A DNA stretch of 64,000 nt from Parahaliea maris (GTDB taxonomy: Bacteria > Pseudomonadota > Gammaproteobacteria > Pseudomonadales > Halieaceae). Below the pieces are notes generated by a model. It was not told the origin of the DNA. It did not search any database and was given only the letters and a program-made list of their open reading frames with translations. The stretch lies in NCBI RefSeq assembly GCF_008064665.1, contig NZ_VRZA01000004.1, positions 62,001-126,000 on the forward strand, written 5' to 3'. Positions 35,263-44,619 of the stretch are shown one piece after another. The translations under genes and the position numbers were made by a program. Position 1 is the stretch's first letter. Each line of letters begins with the position of its first letter.

Positions 35263-36888
35263 ATGAGAAAAATCACGTCTCTAGAAATTGAGAGTTTCAA
35301 AGGTATAGGTCGACGAGTCCAATACGACCTAAAGCCGATCAACCTGTTTTTTGGTCAGAACAGTGCGGGAAAGAGCACTGTGCTGCACGCGCTGAATTAC
35401 CTTAATGACATCCTGAATCTCCACGCAATAAATGCCGACGGAACCTCCCTGGGGGGCGGTTCTATTAATCTCGGTGGCTTTGAACAGTTCGTTCATCAAC
35501 ATAATCTGGATTGGAGTGTTGGCCTTGGTCTAAAGCTTGACCTTTCAAGTGTCGACCTCGTCGAAACGAAGGCGGCCGAAGTTTTCCGGGAACGATTCGA
35601 AGCCAGGAATGCCAATGCGCGTGAAATTGGCAGTTTTGACCTTGCGCTTATCACTAGCGAAATAAATTCCGCTGACTTTTCTCTTGAGGTGTCATGGAGC
35701 TCTTTGCGTGAAAGACCCTATGTTAGTCATTTTAACCTAGGATTGAATGGTGATCACTTTGTCTCGATTCACGCGAGCAGCGATCTTCGTAGGGTTGAAA
35801 TAACAAAGCTTCTTTTAAACCACAGTGCCTGTTTGGTTGATAATCCATTCGTAGAAGGCGGCTTGTACGAGTTGTTTGGAGGCGTAATTGAGGAGAGGTA
35901 TCTCGAGTCGAATGGTACCTGCTTGATTGGATTGGAAGATGCAGAGAATGCACTTCCCTTTCACAAGCAGCCTTTGAAACTGGCTGATATCTGGTCCGTC
36001 GAGGATGGAGAAGGAGTCGATTCCAAGGCAGAGTTTCGGGCACTACTGTCTACATTAATTCTTGGTGTGCTGGAGACGGCCGCCGATGAGCTTTCAGAGC
36101 TTAAATACCTGGGGCCTATAAGGGAGATACCACCCAGAGGGTATCGTCCGCGAAAGGCGACCGAATACGATTGGGCTAATGGGCTTGCTGCATGGGATAC
36201 CTTATTCCATGAAGAGGAGCATCTGCTGAACGAAATTAATCGTTGGATGCACGATGATTCTGGCGAGTTCGGACTCAAAACCGGTTACAGCGTAGAGATA
36301 GAAGAGTACAAGAAAGTAGCCTTGGCTTCTCGGGTTATGTCCTTGATTCAGTCGGGCAGGGTAGAGGAGTCAGTCTTGGATGAGCTTGACATGCTCCTGG
36401 ATGAAGTCCCGGTTGAGAAACAGGTATTCCTGAGGGACGAGCGTCGCGGTATTGAGGTCAACCCAGAGGATGTCGGCGTCGGCATTTCTCAACTATTACC
36501 TGTGATAGTTGGCGCCCTGTCAGAAAGGCTGAGAATTTTCTCCATTGAGCAGCCAGAGCTTCACATTCACCCCCGGCTGCAGGCGGAACTTGGGGACTTA
36601 TTCATCCAGGCAGCACTGTTGAGGGATAAGACATTCCTTATCGAGACCCATAGCGAACATCTGATGCTGCGCATACTTCGTCGAATACGAGAGGCAGGCG
36701 GGGGAGAGGTCAGCGGTACCATATCCGGGATCAGGGATTTTGTACTGCCGGAAGATATCAATGTCGTTTATGTCGACTGCGTGCAAGGTGAGACTCGCTT
36801 AATACCGATGGGAATTGATGGAGATGGCGAGTTCATTGATCGCTGGCCGCACGGTTTCTTTGGCGAACGAGCGGAGGAGCTTTTCTGA
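35263..36888 (+). CDS. AAA ATPase of the DUF3696 / OLD-like ABC class
   Basis: 541 residues. Walker A is FGQNSAGKST (about 30-39) after the typical start ITSLEIESFKGIG. The ABC-type signature region, IEQPELHIHPRLQ (Walker B, about 427-440) and FLIETHSEHLMLR (H-loop) follow. The C-terminus (VYVDCVQGETRLIPMGIDGDG ending in WPHGFFGE) is the DUF3696 module; there is no TOPRIM nuclease, unlike GajA or classical OLD proteins. Such ATPases usually act as sensors or motors with a nuclease partner. Its stop overlaps the next start by one base (TGATG), indicating that the two proteins work together. Confidence 0.88.
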   Translation: MRKITSLEIESFKGIGRRVQYDLKPINLFFGQNSAGKSTVLHALNYLNDILNLHAINADGTSLGGGSINLGGFEQFVHQHNLDWSVGLGLKLDLSSVDLVETKAAEVFRERFEARNANAREIGSFDLALITSEINSADFSLEVSWSSLRERPYVSHFNLGLNGDHFVSIHASSDLRRVEITKLLLNHSACLVDNPFVEGGLYELFGGVIEERYLESNGTCLIGLEDAENALPFHKQPLKLADIWSVEDGEGVDSKAEFRALLSTLILGVLETAADELSELKYLGPIREIPPRGYRPRKATEYDWANGLAAWDTLFHEEEHLLNEINRWMHDDSGEFGLKTGYSVEIEEYKKVALASRVMSLIQSGRVEESVLDELDMLLDEVPVEKQVFLRDERRGIEVNPEDVGVGISQLLPVIVGALSERLRIFSIEQPELHIHPRLQAELGDLFIQAALLRDKTFLIETHSEHLMLRILRRIREAGGGEVSGTISGIRDFVLPEDINVVYVDCVQGETRLIPMGIDGDGEFIDRWPHGFFGERAEELF

Positions 36889-37817
36889 TGCTGCTGGCTG
36901 AGTTTGCTGTAGACCCAGATACAATCGCCGATTGGAAGGCTCTGGCTCTCATAGAGGCTAGATTTGGGTTTCACAATGGGGCCGTGATACCTGAGTTCCC
37001 CAAGACCTGGTTAAGGGACCTCTCGCAGAAAGCTAGGAAGGAACTATACGGCTCTGCACAGTATTCAAAGGTAGAAGAGCGACTTCGTGATCTAAAACAA
37101 GGTTACCTGGTTGGTAGTGGGCGACCCTATCTGGGCGACAAAAGTTGGTTTGAGAACGCCCGTGCTCAACGTGACGGTAAGCCTTTCCATAGAATAGTAA
37201 CTCCACACGAAGCGGACGCTGACGATGTATGCGATATTTGGGGACTGAGCGACAGTGATTTCGATGATCTGCATGATACTCAGATTCAGAAGAAGGCCAA
37301 GAGTTACTCGGAAGCGACTTGCCTCTTGCTGGCAAATAGTAAAAGTATAAAGTTCGTAGACCCGTACTTTTCCGGTCGTCGGGGCTATCAAAAAGGATTG
37401 AGGTGCCTGCTCGAAGCGGCCGGAATGGGAAAGCGGCGCAACTTCGCAAAGGTGGAAGTACATACATCTGATCTTGCAGTCGAGAAAGGCAAGCCTTTTG
37501 ATCTAGAGCACGAGAAGTCCCTGGTACGACAAAATATCCCTCCGCTTTTGACCGCTGGTTTTGAGGTGATTTTTTATTGGTGGAAGGATTCAGGTAAGAA
37601 AGAAGTGCACCCTCGATACCTCATGACGGAACGAGCGGGGATTAGGTTCGATAGGGGTTTCAATATTCCGTCTGAGTTGGATGCCCAGGAAGGGGTGACG
37701 GACGTAACTATGATGAAACCTCAGAAATTGAATACTGAATGGAACCGTTACCGGCCTGAGGCGACAGTTTTCCAATCGTTAGATAACTTTAGAGTAGTCG
37801 GTACAGCCCAGGAGTAG
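36888..37817 (+). CDS. Unknown partner of the DUF3696 ATPase, possibly PLD-like
   Basis: 309 residues, overlapping the ATPase gene by one base. I do not recognise a named family. The middle contains IKFVDPYFSGRRGYQKGLRC, like the DPYF beginning of PLD-like/MIT_C domains. Later KKEVHPRYLMTERAGIRFDRG places a His-x-Arg motif where PLD-like proteins have catalytic HxK or HxR. This suggests a phosphodiesterase or nuclease effector activated by the ATPase, but the assignment is tentative. The N-terminal ~120 residues are unassigned. Confidence 0.6.
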   Translation: MLLAEFAVDPDTIADWKALALIEARFGFHNGAVIPEFPKTWLRDLSQKARKELYGSAQYSKVEERLRDLKQGYLVGSGRPYLGDKSWFENARAQRDGKPFHRIVTPHEADADDVCDIWGLSDSDFDDLHDTQIQKKAKSYSEATCLLLANSKSIKFVDPYFSGRRGYQKGLRCLLEAAGMGKRRNFAKVEVHTSDLAVEKGKPFDLEHEKSLVRQNIPPLLTAGFEVIFYWWKDSGKKEVHPRYLMTERAGIRFDRGFNIPSELDAQEGVTDVTMMKPQKLNTEWNRYRPEATVFQSLDNFRVVGTAQE

Positions 37818-37825
37818 AAGCAGTC

Positions 37826-40345
37826 ATGGACGAAATTCGTAAACAAATTTCCTCATTGCTCGGTCAAGAACCAGAAGACAGTGTGTGGGAGGCTTTGGCT
37901 GATTCAGGTGATGAGGTTCGCTTGGTAGCTGAAGCTGACCACGAAATAGGCGTATTGGATATATTCAACCTCCAAGTTGATGCAGAACTCGAACAACAGC
38001 GCAACAGTGATATATCGACCGCTCTGGCGAATCCGCATGCTCTAGACACAGTAAATACACATAAGCACGCGACGATTGAGGTCCTTGAAGAGTTGCGCCG
38101 TAGGGCTTTCGGAAAAGTTGTCACTCTAGAGAATGAACGCGGCGAACAGCTGAAGTACCGCGTTTCCCAAGCGAACTATTCGATTATTAAGGGTGCACGT
38201 GGTGAATTGCTTAACGTGGTTAATCGTTTAGCGCCTGTATCTCGTAAGCTTGCGCCTGCCGAGGTTGGGGATGTCATAGAACTTCCTCAGCAGGGCGAGT
38301 GTGAGGTTATATCGATTGATCTACTGGATCGTTTCGACGCTGGCCGCCTGGATACTTTCAGTCAGATGCAGTATCTGAGCGTGCTTCTTGAAGATCCAGA
38401 CTCTAGGATGGTTCTATCGAACGTAAGAAGCGCAGTTGACAGCTGGAAGGCTAGGTACTCGGAGCAAGTCGGTGATTTGGCTGAAATTTCAATGGATCTG
38501 GGCGATGGGCCGATTTCAGAGGATGAGTCCGAGTCGCTCGGTTCCAACTTCTATACGCGTACTACCAAAGCTCAAGAAGAACTAATGAGCCGGCCGGCCC
38601 GCGGCCTGTTGATCGTGGAGGGTATTGCTGGATCAGGAAAGACTTCAGTTGCGCTGGGTCGAGTAAAACAACTTCATGACGCCAGATACAGTGTTGAGGA
38701 GCGAGATGAGTTCTTTGCAGACCAGTCTTCTATGACAGGATTTGTGCTCAATAAGCAACTGATCATCTATTTGGAGAAGGCGGTGAACGAGCTCGGGCTG
38801 CCAAATATGCGAGTCAGAGAGTTTAAGGATCTCCAGAGTGATCTACTTCGTCAGCGCGCTCAGATACTACAACTCAAGATACCTGGAAATCCAAAGGGCG
38901 CTTTCTCTGCACTAAGGTCTTCTGGGCAGCCCTTTGAGTCATCCATGAATTGGTTACGTGATGTTGAGCGTTCGCTTACCACCAAGTTCCTTGGCGAAAT
39001 TCGTGACTGCCTGCAGAAGCGCGCAGATTGGATTGACCGCGTAAAGATGGAGGATGCGCGACTCGGAAAGTTGAGGGTGGATCATGCGAGCCTGCTGCAC
39101 CAGGTTTGGGACATAGTCTCCTCCGAACTAATTAGTTATATCGATAAATCAGAAAATACTCCAGAAGATAGATTCTTGGGAGAGGGACTGGCGAAACGAT
39201 TGAAGGGCTACTACGAGAAGTTCTATGATCTCGTTAGTGAAGACTCGCGCTGGTACTACTACGAGGGTGGTTGGCACACGCGTCCCAGGGGAGGCGACGT
39301 TATTGACGAGCCGCTACTCCCATTCAATGGCCGTCAGTTCCCGAGTAGAATCCAGAATTGGCTGAAAAACAGTATCCGAGATCGCGCGAGGACGGAATTT
39401 CGTCAAGCGATGTTCATGGACACAACAGCCGGGAACATGCCGCTTATTACCTCTTGGTATTTTGAGTCGCTAGAAGGGCTTTCAGCCAAGTATGGCGATC
39501 TGGAAGTCAAGGAGGTTGCATCGAGAGAGGCTGATCAGCGACTTACAAATGCCGATATGAACGTGCTTCTGGCTATTTGTGAGCTTTATTCCAAGGGGCA
39601 CACGTACTCAGAAACAGACCAGAAACGTATTGCAGCTTTCTTAGCTGAACCTAGGTATAGCTCAACAGTCTTCATAGACGAGGTTCAAGACTTTACTGAA
39701 ATTGAGGTGTTTTTGATGGGGCGCCAGGCGGATCCAAGGCGCAGTGCTGTCACCGCGGTTGGTGATTTCAAGCAGCAGCTGTACGTTGGGAAGGTAAGTT
39801 CGCTATCCGCGTGCTTCCCCAATGCTAATTCTTCAGAACTGGAAGTAGCTCAACTGACAGAAAACAAGCGCCAGACGAAGAATTTGGCCAATCACTCACT
39901 ACATTTTCGGGCCAAAATTTCCGAAGAAGGGAGTGTGTCCGTTTCTGGCGTGCCAGAGCCTATCTATGGTGACGATCTTACAAGCGATACATGTGGGCTC
40001 GAGACGGCGAAGGAACATGTCCTGAAATATATCGAGAATGCGAGTTTTGGATCGGTTGCTGTCATTCTACCGACCGACGAACTGGCGGAGCAGCTTGAGT
40101 CAGAATTGCGCGATGATATCAGCATGTTTTTTCGTGAAAGCACGTACTCTAAAGACAGTCGCGACCTCAATCGGAAGATCGATATTCATTTCACGACGCC
40201 ACGACCAACCAAGGGTCTAGAGTTTGACGTTGTGATAGCACCGTACTTTAACCACTTTGACCTTGAAAACCACATCGAAGCAAACTCAGCATACGTTACT
40301 GTTTCCAGGTCTCGAAAGAGGCTTCACCTCATTGATATTCATTAG
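37826..40345 (+). CDS. SF1 (UvrD/HelD-like) helicase with GreA/GreB C-terminal-like domain
   Basis: 839 residues, 8 bp after the previous gene. Residues ~95-167 read like the FKBP-fold C-terminal domain of transcript cleavage factors GreA/GreB: FGKVVTLENERGEQLKYR, a central LAPVSRKLAPAEVGDVIEL, and CEVISIDLL align with the same elements of E. coli GreA. Then comes an SF1A motor: VEGIAGSGKTSVALGR (about 264-279), FIDEVQDFTE (about 614), VGDFKQQLYVG, TENKRQTKN, TKGLEFDVVI and VTVSRSRKRLHLI. A Gre-like domain plus a HelD-like motor suggests binding in the RNA polymerase secondary channel and action on transcription. It closes the ATPase/effector trio. Confidence 0.8.
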   Translation: MDEIRKQISSLLGQEPEDSVWEALADSGDEVRLVAEADHEIGVLDIFNLQVDAELEQQRNSDISTALANPHALDTVNTHKHATIEVLEELRRRAFGKVVTLENERGEQLKYRVSQANYSIIKGARGELLNVVNRLAPVSRKLAPAEVGDVIELPQQGECEVISIDLLDRFDAGRLDTFSQMQYLSVLLEDPDSRMVLSNVRSAVDSWKARYSEQVGDLAEISMDLGDGPISEDESESLGSNFYTRTTKAQEELMSRPARGLLIVEGIAGSGKTSVALGRVKQLHDARYSVEERDEFFADQSSMTGFVLNKQLIIYLEKAVNELGLPNMRVREFKDLQSDLLRQRAQILQLKIPGNPKGAFSALRSSGQPFESSMNWLRDVERSLTTKFLGEIRDCLQKRADWIDRVKMEDARLGKLRVDHASLLHQVWDIVSSELISYIDKSENTPEDRFLGEGLAKRLKGYYEKFYDLVSEDSRWYYYEGGWHTRPRGGDVIDEPLLPFNGRQFPSRIQNWLKNSIRDRARTEFRQAMFMDTTAGNMPLITSWYFESLEGLSAKYGDLEVKEVASREADQRLTNADMNVLLAICELYSKGHTYSETDQKRIAAFLAEPRYSSTVFIDEVQDFTEIEVFLMGRQADPRRSAVTAVGDFKQQLYVGKVSSLSACFPNANSSELEVAQLTENKRQTKNLANHSLHFRAKISEEGSVSVSGVPEPIYGDDLTSDTCGLETAKEHVLKYIENASFGSVAVILPTDELAEQLESELRDDISMFFRESTYSKDSRDLNRKIDIHFTTPRPTKGLEFDVVIAPYFNHFDLENHIEANSAYVTVSRSRKRLHLIDIH

Positions 40346-40434
40346 TTGACGTAAATCTGGGTGTATTCCCCTGAGAAATCATTTGGTTATTTGATCAGCC
40401 TGCGCTGATCCTAGACGAAGGAAACGTAAATTCC

Positions 40435-40827
40435 GTGCTGATATCTGAAGCATTCGCTAAATTTGGGGCCATTCAGAAAAATGTGCAGTGGTCTGTTTCC
40501 GCTGTTAGTGAATCCAATGAGTTGGTTGTTAGTCTTTGGAACCAGTTCTTTGAAAAACGCAGCAAGGATACGATGACCTACATTGATAAGGTTTCCCGCT
40601 GGAGTGGGGCCGGTAACAACGAATTCACAGCGTATCTGGAAAAGGCCTTTAGAGACGGACTTCCCGTCAGGGCAATTATCGCAAAGTCGAAACAGCCCGA
40701 GGTTATAGCTGCCGGTGGTGCAGCCTCCAATCTCGGCAACACTTTTCACCCAAAAACTGACTGGATTGGAGAAATTACCGAGTGGGATGGTGATAAATTT
40801 GAGATAGAGTTTCGCCTCGATAAATAG
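40435..40827 (+). CDS. Protein of unknown function
   Basis: 130 residues with a GTG start and AAGGA upstream. Compact alpha/beta composition, with KNVQWSVSAVSESNELVVSLW near the start and PVRAIIAKSKQPEVIAAGG in the middle. It resembles small domains seen beside restriction and helicase genes, but I cannot name it. It lies between two helicase genes on the same strand. Confidence 0.65.
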   Translation: MLISEAFAKFGAIQKNVQWSVSAVSESNELVVSLWNQFFEKRSKDTMTYIDKVSRWSGAGNNEFTAYLEKAFRDGLPVRAIIAKSKQPEVIAAGGAASNLGNTFHPKTDWIGEITEWDGDKFEIEFRLDK

Positions 40828-40900
40828 GATAAACGCCACCAAGAAACATCGTTTTGCGGGTTGATCACCTATGCAAAAGGAAATGCTGTAAGGAAGATCT

Positions 40901-42778
40901 ATGGATAGGGTCGTTTCACCCCCAAAGAAGGATTTTGATCGGCTCCGTCAGCCAATGACTGCTGGCGAGAAAAAGGTATTTGATCTCTTTGACAACTACC
41001 TCGCTCCTGAATGGGAAATTTACGTTCAGCCACATATGAATGGCCTTCGGCCAGATTTTGTCCTCCTGAACCCCTCAGTTGGAATCGCAGTTTTTGAGGT
41101 TAAAGACTGGGACCTGGATGCTATGCATTACAGCGTAGAAGAGCGTAAAGGTAGAGTTCCGGGCTTGATAGCTATCAAAGATGGCAAAAAATTCTCCAGG
41201 CAGTCAGATAACCCTGTAGAAAAAGTTTATCGCTATAAGAACGAGATATTCGAGCTTTATTGCCCGAGGCTCCAGCAAGGCGCAGGATTTGCCGTCATCA
41301 CGGCTGGTGTTATTTTTCCCTTCGCGGACGACGAGCGGGTGCGGAGTCTTTTTGCGATGAGCCTCAAGCACCGCGGAATGGACCGATATCCCGCCTACAA
41401 TCCTGTTTCCGGCGCTTCTGCCATTGAGAGCGGGAATATCGGTACAGTCTTTCCTGAGGGCGTACGACAGTATTCTAAGGTAATGAATCCCGCTATTGCT
41501 GATGACATCCGTTATTGGCTCGTAGAACCCGATTATGCATCGACTCAAAGAGAGCCGCTCATACTCGACCCAAACCAAAGGGGGCTCGTTACTGGTAGAA
41601 CTCAGTCAGGCTACCGAAGAATAAGAGGGGCTGCTGGTTCCGGCAAATCATTGGTCTTGGCTGCTCGCGCTGCTGAGCTGCTTAATCAAGGCAAGCAGAT
41701 ACTGGTAGTGACTTTTAACATCACACTTCTTCACTACTTGATGGACATTGCGGTCCGGTGGCCCAGAGAAAGAGGTAATACAAGATCGGATATCACCTGG
41801 CTCCATTTTCATGCCTGGTGCAAACGGGTCTGTGAAGATGCCGGCTGCGAGGAACAATATAGTCAGCTCTGGGCAGATGATGCCAATCCCAATCGCGTTC
41901 TGGACCACGTGTTGCCTGGATTAGTGGGTAATATCCTTGATAGCCAGGAGGGTAGCGAGGTCCCTCGATATGATGCGGTGCTTGTGGATGAGGGGCAGGA
42001 TTTTATGCCTCATTGGTGGAGTGTCCTCCGCAAGGTCTGCAAACAAGGTGGGGAAATGTTGCTTGTTGCCGATGCTACGCAGGATATCTACGAAACCGCC
42101 AGGGCCTGGACAGATGAGGCAATGACCGGCGCAGGTTTTCGCGGGGGATGGGCTGAGCTTCCTGTCAGCTATCGGATGCCCCAGCAAGCGCTGACAAAGG
42201 CTAGAGAATTTGCCGAGCGTTTCCTTCCCGAAGATATAACCAATCTACCTGAGAACAGGCAGATAGAAGGCGATCTGGAGCCAGCCGAACTTCGCTGGGT
42301 GCAGATCAACCCTGAACAGGCTGCTGAGGTCTGCTGTAAGGAAATCTTGAGGTTCTTTCAAAAAAGTTCCCTGCAAGACCTGGCGATCACTGATGCGACC
42401 TTCCTTTGTGGGCTCAAGAGTTTCGGCTACGAGGTAGTCAAACTCTTGGGAGGGAAGGGGATAAAGTCTGTTCACACATATCACCCCGATGAACAGGAGT
42501 CCAGGCGACAGAAGGTAGGCTTCTACATGGGTGACGCCAGAGTAAAGGCGACTACATTGCATAGCTTCAAGGGTTGGGAGTCGCGGATTCTTGTCGTCTA
42601 CATTGGAGAAACGGTGAGTGAGAAAGATCTCGCACTAATCTACACCGGGCTGACACGTCTGAAGCGAAGCACTAAGGGGAGCTGTCTGACGGTGGTATCT
42701 AGTGCCCCGCAGTTGGCCGAGTATGGTCGAAGCTGGCCCTCCCATGAGAGTCTTCAGGCAGCACCTTTTGCTATGTAG
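40901..42778 (+). CDS. NERD-domain nuclease fused to UvrD-like helicase
   Basis: 625 residues. The N-terminal NERD domain (about 20-130) has the nuclease-like pattern GLRPDFVLLNPSVGIAVFEV followed by KDW. The SF1 motor has RGAAGSGKSLVLAARAAEL (about 241), LVDEGQDF (about 361), ADATQDIYE, SYRMP, and TTLHSFKGWESRILVV. NERD-helicase fusions process damaged or foreign DNA and are common in defence islands. AAGGAAG lies eight bases before the ATG. It is the last gene of the long rightward run. Confidence 0.88.
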   Translation: MDRVVSPPKKDFDRLRQPMTAGEKKVFDLFDNYLAPEWEIYVQPHMNGLRPDFVLLNPSVGIAVFEVKDWDLDAMHYSVEERKGRVPGLIAIKDGKKFSRQSDNPVEKVYRYKNEIFELYCPRLQQGAGFAVITAGVIFPFADDERVRSLFAMSLKHRGMDRYPAYNPVSGASAIESGNIGTVFPEGVRQYSKVMNPAIADDIRYWLVEPDYASTQREPLILDPNQRGLVTGRTQSGYRRIRGAAGSGKSLVLAARAAELLNQGKQILVVTFNITLLHYLMDIAVRWPRERGNTRSDITWLHFHAWCKRVCEDAGCEEQYSQLWADDANPNRVLDHVLPGLVGNILDSQEGSEVPRYDAVLVDEGQDFMPHWWSVLRKVCKQGGEMLLVADATQDIYETARAWTDEAMTGAGFRGGWAELPVSYRMPQQALTKAREFAERFLPEDITNLPENRQIEGDLEPAELRWVQINPEQAAEVCCKEILRFFQKSSLQDLAITDATFLCGLKSFGYEVVKLLGGKGIKSVHTYHPDEQESRRQKVGFYMGDARVKATTLHSFKGWESRILVVYIGETVSEKDLALIYTGLTRLKRSTKGSCLTVVSSAPQLAEYGRSWPSHESLQAAPFAM

Positions 42779-43009
42779 TGTGGTTTGGGCCACGCGAGCA
42801 GCCGCAACTAGTTTCCGATCTGTGCCTCATTGCACATAGCATTCTCCTCGATTTAATCATCATTGCATAATAAATATTATATTTAGATAGTAAAAGTTAC
42901 TACTGCAGGCTTGCTGTATCTTAAAAAAGCTAATAAAAACAGATAGATAAATAGCTGGCACGGTCTCTGCAATAGAGGTGTATACGTTACACAATATTGG
43001 AGACTCACA
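42779..43009 (+). other. Regulatory gap before the DUF2130 operon
   Basis: AT-rich, 231 bp, no gene. It contains an inverted repeat TGTGC / GCACA (42821-42836) about 150 bp upstream of the predicted transcription start, a position suitable for an enhancer-like activator site, and A/T runs that could bend or bind IHF. Confidence 0.5.
42956..42971 (+). promoter_or_regulatory. Sigma-54 promoter of the DUF2130-DUF2779 operon
   Basis: TGGCACG-GTCT-CTGCA has the exact GG-N10-GC spacing. The predicted start is near 42982, giving a 28-nt leader with GGAG seven bases before the ATG at 43010. The leader length equals that of the ARPP-1 transcript. Confidence 0.82.
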
Positions 43010-44278
43010 ATGAGCCAACGCATCGTAATCAACCCCAACGATCCCGTTACCTGCCCGGATTGTTCCCATGAATTTCCCCTGGTCCAGGGTATCTCGCATC
43101 ACCTGATAGAGCGCTACGAAGAGGAGTACGACCAGAAGCTCAGCCAAGAGCGAGAGGCACTGGAAGCCCGTGCTCTGAGAACGGCCGAGCGCCAGTTGGC
43201 TACTCGGTTTGAAGAACAGCTCGGTGAACTCAGCGAGAAGCTCGAGGAAGCGGAGGCTGATCGCGACAAGGTTAAAGGGAAGCTGATCAAGGAGAGAGAG
43301 AAGGCTGTCCTGGAAGCCAAGCAGGAAGCTCAGGAGGCGCTTGATGAGCTCCAAACCCAACTTTCCGAAAAGGACGAGAAGCTAGAAGAGTTCCGCCAGG
43401 AAGAACTCGCCCTGAGGAAAGCTAAACAAGCGCTCGACGAAGAGAAGCGAAATCTCGAGCTCAACCTGCAACGACAGTTGGAGAAGCAGCAGCAAGCTCT
43501 TCGTTCTGAGCTTGGGAATGAATTTCAGCTGCGTGAGGCGGAGCTTCGCAAGAAGATCGACGATGCCCACCAGGCCAATGAAGATCTGAAACGGAAGCTC
43601 GAACAAGGATCACAGCAGCTTCAGGGAGAGGTGCTGGAACTTGAGCTGGAGGATGTCCTTACCCAATCCTTCCCCATTGACTCTATAGAGTCTGTATCGA
43701 AGGGCGTTCGAGGCGCAGACGTAATCCAAACGGTCAACTTAAGGAGCGGTGCCACCGCGGGAAGGATTGTGTGGGAGACCAAGCGCGCCGAGAACTGGTC
43801 GAATAAGTGGATTGCCAAGCTGAAGGATGACCAGCAGTCCATTGGCGGCGAGATCGGCGTGCTTGTTAGCACAGCTTACCCGGCAAACGTCGACGAGCCG
43901 TTCACGCAGATCGACGGCATCTGGCTCGTTAGGCCGGAGTTTGCGAAACCGCTTGCAGATGCACTTCGGGCCATTCTCATAGAAGCGTTTCGCCAGAAGA
44001 CCGCCTCATCCGGCAAGAACGAAAAAATGGAAGCGCTATACGACTACGTGTGCTCAGCGCAGTTCGCTCAGAAAGTGAGGGCCGTGCTGGATGCGTATGC
44101 CGCCATGCGTGATGATCTGGAGCGGGAGAAGGCTGCTATGCAGAGGCTCTGGAAAAAGCGAGAGGGGCAGTTGGAACGGATTACCGTCAATGTCGTGGGT
44201 ATATGCGGCGAGCTCCAGGGGCTTTCTACGGCTTCTTTGCCGCATCTGGATGAAATTGCGCCCATAGAGGTCGCATAA
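43010..44278 (+). CDS. DUF2130 protein: coiled coil plus nuclease-like domain
   Basis: 422 residues. An N-terminal zinc-knuckle-like CPDCSHEF (about 17-24), a long Glu/Lys/Gln-rich coiled coil (about 35-205), then the DUF2130 domain: DVIQTVNLRSGATAGRIVWE, TKRAENWSNKWIAKLKDDQ. The pattern of an acidic residue followed by E-x-K resembles PD-(D/E)XK nucleases, reminiscent of RmuC. Function is unproven. First gene of a sigma-54 operon. Confidence 0.85.
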   Translation: MSQRIVINPNDPVTCPDCSHEFPLVQGISHHLIERYEEEYDQKLSQEREALEARALRTAERQLATRFEEQLGELSEKLEEAEADRDKVKGKLIKEREKAVLEAKQEAQEALDELQTQLSEKDEKLEEFRQEELALRKAKQALDEEKRNLELNLQRQLEKQQQALRSELGNEFQLREAELRKKIDDAHQANEDLKRKLEQGSQQLQGEVLELELEDVLTQSFPIDSIESVSKGVRGADVIQTVNLRSGATAGRIVWETKRAENWSNKWIAKLKDDQQSIGGEIGVLVSTAYPANVDEPFTQIDGIWLVRPEFAKPLADALRAILIEAFRQKTASSGKNEKMEALYDYVCSAQFAQKVRAVLDAYAAMRDDLEREKAAMQRLWKKREGQLERITVNVVGICGELQGLSTASLPHLDEIAPIEVA

Positions 44279-44302
44279 ATTGGTAAACAGAGCGCAGGGG
44301 AT

Positions 44303-44569
44303 ATGAACGAAGAGCAGGAAGAGATATGTCGCAAGGTAAGGGTGATGACCAAAGCGCTTTTGAAGAGGGGTGCTGAGCCTAGTGATGTCTCTTTCGCCCT
44401 GAGCTTGGTCGCAACAGAGCTGGGCTTGAAGGTGACCGAGGGAAGCATCTCCGTTTTCCCTGTGGTGATGACCGGAATCACCCATGCGGTAGCGAACGCA
44501 ATGGAGGATACAGCGGATAGCTGCGAGGCCGAAGATGCCGAGGTTCCCGTCGGCGCTACCGTGCATTGA
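44303..44569 (+). CDS. Small acidic protein of unknown function
   Basis: 88 residues, 24 bp after the DUF2130 gene, with a GGGG-containing ribosome site. The first half is helical (EEICRKVRVMTKALLKRGAE), the end very acidic (EDTADSCEAEDAEVP). No family recognised. The arrangement suggests a subunit or inhibitor for its nuclease-like neighbours. Confidence 0.6.
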   Translation: MNEEQEEICRKVRVMTKALLKRGAEPSDVSFALSLVATELGLKVTEGSISVFPVVMTGITHAVANAMEDTADSCEAEDAEVPVGATVH

Positions 44570-44619
44570 AGCTGCCACGGCGTATCTATCCAAAGGTTGA
44601 GATTACTAAGGAGAGTGAA

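Noticed and set aside
35263-40345. Calling the ATPase/helicase trio a Gabija system
   Set aside because: The ATPase lacks the TOPRIM nuclease of GajA, there is an extra unknown protein, and the helicase has a Gre-like domain unlike GajB.
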